Positions 58,226-64,000 of a stretch of DNA of 64,000 nucleotides are shown here, in pieces (within the stretch, counting starts at the first letter, position 1; each line of letters starts with the position of its first letter). Source of the stretch: Chloroflexota bacterium (lineage in GTDB: Bacteria > Chloroflexota > Anaerolineae > UBA1429); contig DUUT01000073.1 of NCBI GenBank assembly GCA_012841405.1, positions 1 to 64,000 of the forward strand. The letters run 5' to 3'. The notes under the pieces are model-generated. The model did not search any database. It was not told the DNA's origin and saw only the letters and a program-made list of their open reading frames with translations. A program made the position numbers and the translations under genes.

Positions 58226-58365
58226 CCAGGGGGTGTTTGGAAAACCCACCCGCTGGTGAAACGGTGTCGCCCCGAGCGTCAGCGAGGGAGGGGCCTTGAC
58301 GCCATCGCCAAGGTTTCTCGCCCCGCTCGGAACGACGCTGTGGCCCTTTGCCAACCACCACCGAG
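58226..58365 (+). repeat. CTAG-ended dispersed repeat, copy E (decayed ends)
   Basis: Same orientation and length as copy A, with the conserved core ACGGTGTCGCCCCGAGCG and GACGCTGTGGCCCTTTG. The ends read CCAGG and CGAG instead of CTAG, so this looks like an older copy. It lies between the FmdB gene and tgt. Confidence 0.72.
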
Positions 58366-58393
58366 GCGCCGCACCGCGACGGCCGAACCGTAC

Positions 58394-58633
58394 CTAGTGG
58401 TGGTGGTTGCAGGTGGCGCACCCGCCGGACGCGCAACCGGCGCAGCCGCCACCACCGACCCGCGTCGTCGTGCCGTCGCTCCCCTTGCTAAAGCTGGCGA
58501 ACGTCGACACCTTGCGCCGGGTGTCGATTCCCTGGCATTCGGGGCAGGGTGCGGCATCATCAGCGCGCGAAAAGGGGCGCAGCAGCTCAAAGGTGACGTC
58601 GCAGTGTGGGCAGTTGTACTCGTATAGGGGCAT
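58394..58633 (-). CDS. FmdB-family zinc-ribbon protein
   Basis: A 79-aa small zinc-ribbon protein of the FmdB family. The N-terminal MPLYEYNCPHCDVTFELL and CPECQ pair make a C4 zinc site. A Gly/Ser linker then leads to an unusual tail with CAGCASGGCATCNHHH, four more cysteines and three histidines, a likely second metal-binding patch. Family function is unclear (regulatory role proposed for formamidase systems). It follows the aminotransferase gene by 94 bases in the same direction. Confidence 0.9.
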   Translation of the reverse strand: MPLYEYNCPHCDVTFELLRPFSRADDAAPCPECQGIDTRRKVSTFASFSKGSDGTTTRVGGGGCAGCASGGCATCNHHH

Positions 58634-58727
58634 ACGAACACCTCATCGCCGAATCAGGACCTGAGTCCGATTGTACATCCACCGCAGGTCGCGGTCAAAG
58701 CTACCGAGCCCTGTGCCCCAACCCTCG

Positions 58728-59960
58728 CTACGCCATGTGCACCTTGATGACCTCCGCGAGGCGACGGATCCCCTCGCGGATCGTCTCCGGCGGCATGCAG
58801 GCGAAGGAGAGGCGCAGGGTATTTGCGCCACCACCATCCACGTAAAAGGGACCACCGGGCACAAAGGCCACCTTGCGCGCGGCGGCGTCCTTGAGCAGCG
58901 CCACGGCATCCATCCCTTCGGGAAGGACGACCCAGAGGAAGAGGCCGCCCGCGGGGTGCGTGTGGCGCACTCCCTCGGGAAAGTGCTCCGCGATGGCCTC
59001 CAGCATGGCATCGCGGCGCACCCGATAGGTATCGCGGATACGCTGCACCTGCGCCGGCAACCAGCCCCGCCGGATGAACTCGCTGGCCATCGCCTGCCCC
59101 AGGGCGCTGGTGTGCAGGTCGGCGCCCTGCTTGGCCATCACGAACTGCTGGGCCAGGTCCCCCGGGCACACCGCCCAGGAGACGCGCAGCCCAGGCGCCA
59201 GTGTCTTGGAGAAGGAACCGAGATAGATGACGTTGCCCTTGACGTAGGCCCCGGCGACGGCGTTCTCGGGAAAGCGTTCGGCGTCCAGAGCAGCCAGCGA
59301 CGGGAGGGGCTCCCCCTCATAGCGCAACTGCCCGTAGGGGTCGTCCTCTACGATGGGCACGCCATAGTGGTCAGCGATCTCGACCACCCGGCGACGGCGC
59401 TCTAAGGACATGGTGACGCCGGCAGGGTTGTGGAACGTGGGCAGCAGGTACGCGAACTTGGGTTTCGTCTCCTGCACCAAGCGCTCAAATTCGTCGACGC
59501 ACAGGCCCTCGTCATCGACGGGTACCCCTACCAACCGGGGGCCATACGCCATGAACGACTGCAGCGCCCCGAGAAACGTCGGGCTCTCGACGAGCACCGT
59601 GTCGCCCTCGTCGAGAAAGAGGCGTCCCACAAGGTCCAGCGCCTGTTGCGAGCCGCTGCTAATGGCAATGTTGTCCATGGACGCCGGGATGCCTGCCTCG
59701 CACATCATCTCCGCGAGCTGCACGCGGAGCGGCGGAAAGCCATCGGTGAGGCCGTACTGCAGCGAGTCCTGCGGGGCCTCGGTGAGCACGTGGTGGGCCA
59801 CCGCATCCAACTGGTCGATGGGAAAGACCCCCGCGTCGGGCCAGCCCCCCGCCATTGAGATGGTATCGGGCGACTGGGCGACTTTGAGGATCTCGCGGAT
59901 CACGGACGTGGTCATCCACTCCAAGCGCCGCGCGTACTGGGCCTGCCAGTTCGTCGTCAT
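58728..59960 (-). CDS. PLP-dependent aminotransferase, class I/II fold (2-aminoadipate/MocR-type domain)
   Basis: A 410-aa fold-type I aminotransferase resembling LysN/2-aminoadipate and valine-pyruvate type enzymes. Markers are ISMAGGWPDAGVFP, ISSGSQQALDLVGRLF, YLLPTFHNPAGVTMSLERRR, VEDDPYGQLRYEG and the PLP lysine in IYLGSFSKTLAPGLRVSW. The C-terminus has GGLFLWVVLPEG. The start is the ATG of MTTNWQ with AAGGAG upstream; the ORF track adds 78 residues of shadow. No MocR-type DNA-binding domain is present. Amino donor unknown. Confidence 0.92.
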   Translation of the reverse strand: MTTNWQAQYARRLEWMTTSVIREILKVAQSPDTISMAGGWPDAGVFPIDQLDAVAHHVLTEAPQDSLQYGLTDGFPPLRVQLAEMMCEAGIPASMDNIAISSGSQQALDLVGRLFLDEGDTVLVESPTFLGALQSFMAYGPRLVGVPVDDEGLCVDEFERLVQETKPKFAYLLPTFHNPAGVTMSLERRRRVVEIADHYGVPIVEDDPYGQLRYEGEPLPSLAALDAERFPENAVAGAYVKGNVIYLGSFSKTLAPGLRVSWAVCPGDLAQQFVMAKQGADLHTSALGQAMASEFIRRGWLPAQVQRIRDTYRVRRDAMLEAIAEHFPEGVRHTHPAGGLFLWVVLPEGMDAVALLKDAAARKVAFVPGGPFYVDGGGANTLRLSFACMPPETIREGIRRLAEVIKVHMA

Positions 59961-59986
59961 GAGCAGGTACTCCTTATCGGTGTGAG

Positions 59987-60937
59987 CTAGGACGTTGGAC
60001 GAGCCGGCGGCGCTGCCGGAGTAGCTCCCTCGCTCGAGACGAGCGCGAGCCCGGCGAGCAGGAGCGGTGCCCCCAGCCACAGCGTTGGCGGGGGCGCCTC
60101 GTTGAGCACTAGGAACGCCAGAGCGCTGGCACCGATCGGCTCTCCGAGGATGGCCAGAGTCACCACCAGCGGGGAGACGCGCGCCAGCGCCCAATTAAAG
60201 ACAGAGTGGCCGAACACCTGCGGCACCAGCGCCAGGAGCGCCAGCACCACCATGGTCTGCCGATCATACCCCAAAAGCGGTTGCCGCGCAATCAGGCACC
60301 CCGCCACGAGCGCCATCGCCGCCACGCCGTAGCATGGCCAGACGTACGCCGATGTGGACAGCCGGCGGCGCAGGCGCTGCCCCAACAGGAGATACGTCGC
60401 CATGGCGAGCGCCCCGAGGAGGGCGAGGGCGTCGCCCAGCAGCGCCCTGCCCGACAGCTGCAGGTCGCCATAGCCAATGATCACACCGCCGGCCACGGCC
60501 ACGCCGATGGCCGCCCAACGCCGCCGAGAGACGCGCTCCCCGAGGAAAAAGTGGGACGCCAGCCCCACCCAGATGGGCGTCGCCGTCACCAGCACCACCG
60601 AGCTCGCCACCGAGGTATACATCAGGGAGGCGTTCCAGGCCGCAAAGTGCGTCGCCAGGGCAAGCCCTGACAGCACCAGGCGCAGGGTGTCGCCGCGCCC
60701 CAACGATGACGCCGCCCGCCAGAAACGCGGCAGCGACCATGGGGTGAGGATCAGAGTCGCCAATCCCAGGCGCCAGGCCCCCACCACCAACGGTGGAGCG
60801 CTCGCCAGGCGGATCAGCACCGATGCCGTCGAGAGGGCCAGAATACCCCCGGCGAGAGCACCCCAGGGCAGGCGCTGCGGGGAGCTATCGCTCCGCGCGA
60901 TCACCGCGGGCTCGTGGCCCGCTACCGGCTGGTCCAC
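59987..60937 (-). CDS. EamA/DMT-family transporter
   Basis: A 316-aa membrane protein with ten predicted helices in two repeats of the drug/metabolite transporter fold. The first EamA half contains VVGAWRLGLATLILTPW and ALATHFAAWNASLMYTSVASSVVLV; the second includes YGVAAMALVAGCL and VFGHSVFNWALARVSPLVVTLAILGEPIGASALAFLVLNE. Such carriers export or import metabolites or amino acids. It lies in the operon enoyl-CoA hydratase-transporter-aminotransferase, so the cargo may be an amino acid or its oxoacid. The start is a GTG nine bases after the hydratase stop. Confidence 0.9.
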   Translation of the reverse strand: MDQPVAGHEPAVIARSDSSPQRLPWGALAGGILALSTASVLIRLASAPPLVVGAWRLGLATLILTPWSLPRFWRAASSLGRGDTLRLVLSGLALATHFAAWNASLMYTSVASSVVLVTATPIWVGLASHFFLGERVSRRRWAAIGVAVAGGVIIGYGDLQLSGRALLGDALALLGALAMATYLLLGQRLRRRLSTSAYVWPCYGVAAMALVAGCLIARQPLLGYDRQTMVVLALLALVPQVFGHSVFNWALARVSPLVVTLAILGEPIGASALAFLVLNEAPPPTLWLGAPLLLAGLALVSSEGATPAAPPARPTS

Positions 60938-60946
60938 CGAGCCCCC

Positions 60947-61732
60947 TCAGCGATCCTGGAACACGGGCTGTCGCTTCTCAAGAAAGGCTCGCGTCCCCTC
61001 GCGCCAATCCTCGTTCTCACACAGCAGCCCAAAGCTCTCCGCTTCCGCCTTGAGCCCGGCCTCTGCCCCCTGACGCTCGCCCACGCGCACGGCGCGCAGC
61101 ATCGCGGCCATCACCGGCCCGCTCAGCGCGGCCATCCGACCAGCCAGCGTCAACGCCTCCTGCAGCACGGTGCCATCGGGCACGACGCGATTCACCAGGC
61201 CCCACGCCTCCGCCTGGCGCGCCGAGATGCGCGCCCCCGTGAGCAGCATCTCCAGCGCCCGCCCCTGCCCCACGAGGCGCGGCAAGCGCTGCGTCGCTCC
61301 CCAGCCTGCCGACACGCCGATGAGAATCTCAGGGCTACCCAGCTCGGTCGTCTCTTCGGCCAGGCGGATGTGGCACGCCATGGCCAGCTCGCTGCCGCCG
61401 CCCAACACCAGCCGCCCATTGATCGCCGCGATCACCGGCTTTTCGGCATCGGCGATGGCGTTGCACAGCGCCTGCCCCCTGTCGGCAAAGGTCCGCGCGC
61501 TGTGACAGTCACCGAGCTCGGCGAGCTCGCGGATGTCCGCGCCGGCACTAAAGAACCTCCCCGCGCCCGTGAGGATGATCACCTTCACCTCGGGATTGGC
61601 CAGCGCGGCGGACAAGGCGCCTTGTAGCGCCTCCAGCACCGCCAGGCTCAGGGCGTTCGCCGGGGGATGATCGATGGTCAGCACGGCGATGCGCGCATCG
61701 ACCGTGGTGTGAACCAGCGGCTGTTCGCTCAT
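60947..61732 (-). CDS. Enoyl-CoA hydratase/isomerase family protein
   Basis: A 261-aa crotonase-fold protein. The oxyanion-hole segments AGRFFSAGADIRELAEL and AINGRLVLGGGSELAMACHIRLA are intact; SPEILIGVSAGWGATQRLPRLVG carries one expected Glu near the N-terminal side, while the second catalytic Glu position reads as Gly/Ala, so it could be an isomerase or another crotonase. The start at MSEQPLV has GGAGGAG eight bases upstream. First gene of its operon, divergent from mutL. Confidence 0.92.
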   Translation of the reverse strand: MSEQPLVHTTVDARIAVLTIDHPPANALSLAVLEALQGALSAALANPEVKVIILTGAGRFFSAGADIRELAELGDCHSARTFADRGQALCNAIADAEKPVIAAINGRLVLGGGSELAMACHIRLAEETTELGSPEILIGVSAGWGATQRLPRLVGQGRALEMLLTGARISARQAEAWGLVNRVVPDGTVLQEALTLAGRMAALSGPVMAAMLRAVRVGERQGAEAGLKAEAESFGLLCENEDWREGTRAFLEKRQPVFQDR

Positions 61733-61771
61733 ATCGGATCCTCCTCCGCGACGCGACGTGCATGATGCCCG

Positions 61772-61801
61772 ATGATAGCACCGCCCCGCCGCATCGGTCA
61801 A
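61772..61801 (-). promoter_or_regulatory. Promoter of the enoyl-CoA hydratase operon
   Basis: Minus strand: -35 TTGACC (61801-61796), 18-base spacer, extended -10 TGCTATCAT (TATCAT 61777-61772). Confidence 0.65.
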
Positions 61802-61848
61802 CCAGCCGGTCAGCACGTTGGCCCCGCCTACCGCTCACGTGCCTGACG

Positions 61849-61857
61849 TGGTACAAT
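61849..61857 (+). promoter_or_regulatory. Extended -10 element upstream of mutL
   Basis: TGGTACAAT (extended -10, TACAAT at 61852-61857) without a recognisable -35; the leader to the mutL ATG would be about 30 bases. Confidence 0.4.
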
Positions 61858-61894
61858 CAGGCCTACGAAACGTACACGGAAGGCACGGAACCGC

Positions 61895-63649
61895 ATGCCC
61901 ATTCGCCTCTTGCCGCCGGAGGTGGCCGACAAGATCGCCGCCGGCGAAGTGATCGAGCGCCCCGTATCGGTGGCCAAGGAGCTCGTGGAGAACGCCCTCG
62001 ATGCCGGCGCCGATGACATCCGCATAGAGGTCGTCCAGGGGGGACGACGCCTCATTCGCGTGAGCGACAACGGCTGCGGGATCCCAGCCGCCGAGGTCGA
62101 GCTGGCCTTCTCACGGCATGCCACCAGCAAGCTCTCCTCGGCCGACGACCTCTACCGCGTCCAGACGCTGGGCTTTCGCGGTGAGGCGCTGGCGAGCATG
62201 GCCGCCGTCTCGCGCCTCACCCTCACCACGCGCCCCGCCGATGAGGAGGCGGGATCACTGGTACGTGTCGAGGGCGGGCAGATCATCGACCGCGAGGCGC
62301 TCGGGCGCCCCGTCGGCACCACCGTCCTGGTGGAGAACCTGTTCTTCAATACCCCGGCGAGGCTCAAGTTCCTGCGCTCCGATGCCACCGAGGCCGGCCA
62401 CATCGCGCGCCTGGCCAGCAGCTACGCCTTGGCCTACGCCGATCGGCGCATCACCCTGCAGAACAACGGCCGCCTCGTGCTGCGCACCACGGGCACCGGC
62501 GCCCTGCTGGACGCCATCATTGCCATCTATGGCCTCGATGTGGCCGAGCAGACGCTCATCGTGCCCCCGAGCGAGTCGCCCGGCGGCATTCGCGTCTCGG
62601 GCATCATCGGCGCGCCGTCCGTGCACCGCCCGAATCGTCAGGACATCGTCCTCTTTGTGAATCGCCGCTGGGTGCAGAACACCTCGCTGAACGTGGCAGC
62701 CTCGGACGCCTACCGTACCCTGCTGCCCAACGGCCGCTTCCCCCTCGTGATCCTGCACATCGAGCTGCCACCGGAAGACGTGGACGTCAACATTCACCCC
62801 ACCAAGCGCGAGGTGCGCTTTCGCCATGCCCGCGATGTCTTTGCCGCCGTGCAACGCACGGTCCGCAGCACTCTCATGGCGCACCACCCCATCCCCGTGT
62901 CGCCGCCGGAGTACGGCGGCCCGGCCTCCGGCGGCGGCACGTGGCAGCGACGGGAGGCATTGGCCCACCTGCAACGCCCCGCGCCCGAGCAATCCCACCT
63001 GGCCATGGACATGTACCGGCCGGGGGATCGCCCCAGCGACACGGGGCCCTTTGTGGTCCCCGAGACGCCGCCCGAGCGCCTGCCCATGCTGCGGGTGCTC
63101 GGCCAAGTCGCCCAGACCTATATCATTGCCGAGGGCCCCGGCGGCATGTACCTCATCGATCAGCACGCCGCCCACGAGCGCATCCGCTACGAGGAGCTGC
63201 GGGCCCAACGCGAGCGCATGGGCATCGCCACGCAAGAGCTCCTCGATCCCCTGCCTATCGAGCTAAGCCCCCAGCAAGCGACGCTGCTGGAGGCCCACAC
63301 GGCGACGCTGGCCACGTTCGGCGTGGCGATAGAGCCCTTTGGCGGCAACACCTATCTCGTCAAACGCGTGCCCGCCGGCCTGGCCGATGGAGACATCATC
63401 GCTGCGGTCATGGAGCTCCTCGATGCCGCCGCCCAGGGCGGCGAGGCGTTCTCCTGGGAGGACCAGATCCTCATCACCCTCTCGTGCCACACCGCCGTGC
63501 GCGCCGGCAGGACGCTGTCCATCGAGGAGCAGCGCGATCTGGTTCGGCAGCTCGAGCGTGCCGTCTTGCCCCACACCTGCCCCCACGGCCGCCCGACGAT
63601 GATCCACCTGAGCCAGGCGCAGCTGGAAAAAGAGTTCGGTCGCCGCTAG
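61895..63649 (+). CDS. mutL: DNA mismatch repair protein MutL
   Basis: MutL couples mismatch recognition by MutS to strand incision. The 584-aa protein has the GHKL ATPase motifs (KIAAGEVIERPVSVAKELVENALDAGA, DNGCGIP, TLGFRGEALASMAAVS), a linker of about 60 residues, and a C-terminal domain with the endonuclease motif DQHAAHERIRYEE (DQHA-x2-E-x4-E). SCHTAVRAG and CPHGRPTMIHL near the end are the accompanying metal-binding motifs. This marks a nicking-competent MutL, typical where MutH is absent. MutS is not in the window. Confidence 0.96.
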   Translation: MPIRLLPPEVADKIAAGEVIERPVSVAKELVENALDAGADDIRIEVVQGGRRLIRVSDNGCGIPAAEVELAFSRHATSKLSSADDLYRVQTLGFRGEALASMAAVSRLTLTTRPADEEAGSLVRVEGGQIIDREALGRPVGTTVLVENLFFNTPARLKFLRSDATEAGHIARLASSYALAYADRRITLQNNGRLVLRTTGTGALLDAIIAIYGLDVAEQTLIVPPSESPGGIRVSGIIGAPSVHRPNRQDIVLFVNRRWVQNTSLNVAASDAYRTLLPNGRFPLVILHIELPPEDVDVNIHPTKREVRFRHARDVFAAVQRTVRSTLMAHHPIPVSPPEYGGPASGGGTWQRREALAHLQRPAPEQSHLAMDMYRPGDRPSDTGPFVVPETPPERLPMLRVLGQVAQTYIIAEGPGGMYLIDQHAAHERIRYEELRAQRERMGIATQELLDPLPIELSPQQATLLEAHTATLATFGVAIEPFGGNTYLVKRVPAGLADGDIIAAVMELLDAAAQGGEAFSWEDQILITLSCHTAVRAGRTLSIEEQRDLVRQLERAVLPHTCPHGRPTMIHLSQAQLEKEFGRR

Positions 63650-63735
63650 GCTCCCTGAAACTCCCGGCGGGCGCGTGCGTATAGAGGGTGAATCCAGCCG
63701 AAAACACGCACCGCGAGGGCGGAGGGAGTCGCTCC

Positions 63736-64000
63736 ATGGAACGCTTGTATCGCAGCGAGACCGATCGTGTCATTGCAGGAGTGTGTGGTGGGCTCGGCGC
63801 GTACCTGCGCATCGACCCGCTCATCCTACGCATTCTGTTCGTCGTTCTGGCGATGGTGAACGGCATCGGGCTGTTCGTCTATCTCGTCCTGTGGATCGTC
63901 GTACCCTCGTCCGACGCTGTGCAAGCGCAGCAGGACGAGATGATCCGCCACAACGTGAACGAGATTGGCGCCCGGGCCCGCGCCTTTGGGCAGGAGGCGC
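63736..64000 (+). CDS. PspC-domain membrane protein (cut by window edge)
   Basis: The first 88 codons of a gene running off the right edge. The N-terminus is a PspC domain: MERLYRSETDRVIAGVCGGLGAYLRIDPLILRILFVVL, with two membrane helices (about residues 30-57). It is followed by a helical stretch (QAQQDEMIRHNVNEIGARARAF) likely to be coiled coil. PspC proteins take part in membrane-stress responses. GGAGGGAG lies upstream of the ATG. It starts 86 bases after mutL and may be co-transcribed. Confidence 0.9.
   Translation, partial: MERLYRSETDRVIAGVCGGLGAYLRIDPLILRILFVVLAMVNGIGLFVYLVLWIVVPSSDAVQAQQDEMIRHNVNEIGARARAFGQEA

Overview
The window is a GC-rich bacterial chromosome segment, packed with genes and mostly minus-strand. 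It holds about 61 protein genes, two of them cut by the window edges, and no rRNA or tRNA gene that I could recognise. The best guess for the source is a Chloroflexota (Anaerolineae/Caldilineae-like) bacterium. This is inferred from the Thr/Pro-rich linkers of secreted proteins (TPTATP-type), zinc-ribbon or B-box membrane proteins, a prokaryotic translin, a PEGA/DUF5107 lipoprotein and the gene orders seen; no marker gene here proves it. Start codons include an unusual number of well-supported TTGs, and many vegetative promoters can be read directly (TTGnnn-N16-18-TAnnnT, often with an extended TGn).

Region 1 (1-13.1 kb) is the division/cell-wall cluster, all minus strand: mraZ-rsmH-ftsL-like-ftsI-murF-mraY-murD-ftsW-murG-(two CvpA-like membrane proteins)-murC-murB. 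murE is absent. The mraZ promoter is overlapped by three TGGTG direct repeats at 10-bp spacing, an evident MraZ operator. Region 2 (13.3-22 kb) holds obgE-nadD-sugar isomerase, a cold-shock gene with its own promoter, mnmG-Nudix, and a divergent ECF sigma/zinc anti-sigma/membrane protein operon. Region 3 (22-27.6 kb) is one operon, hisS-nadK-zinc-finger membrane protein-recN-peptidase.

Region 4 (27.9-35.6 kb) is the most unusual. A tight operon encodes a translin, a small membrane protein with the N-terminal cysteine motif of a Cas4/RecB-like nuclease, an L,D-transpeptidase, and a second membrane protein with the PD-(D/E)XK core and C-terminal cysteine triad of the same fold. It looks like a Cas4-like nuclease split across two membrane-anchored polypeptides. 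Next come a zinc-ribbon TPR protein, a PEGA/DUF5107 lipoprotein and a divergent TPR protein. Region 5 (35.7-41.7 kb) is a catabolic set: SDR, Ldh2-type dehydrogenase, zinc alcohol dehydrogenase, VOC protein, and a fused 2-oxoacid dehydrogenase E1.

Region 6 (41.8-54.3 kb) holds small membrane proteins and the nusA-rnpM-infB-rbfA-nrnA-truB-ribF-rtcB operon, with a promoter plus attenuator-like hairpin ahead of nusA and proS upstream of that. Region 7 (54.3-64 kb) holds an MBL hydrolase, a PstS-like lipoprotein, uppP, tgt, an FmdB zinc ribbon, aminotransferase-DMT transporter-enoyl-CoA hydratase, mutL and a truncated PspC gene. Five copies of a ~138-bp imperfectly palindromic repeat with CTAG ends lie between genes. 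In four of them at least one CTAG end is also the TAG stop codon of the adjacent gene.
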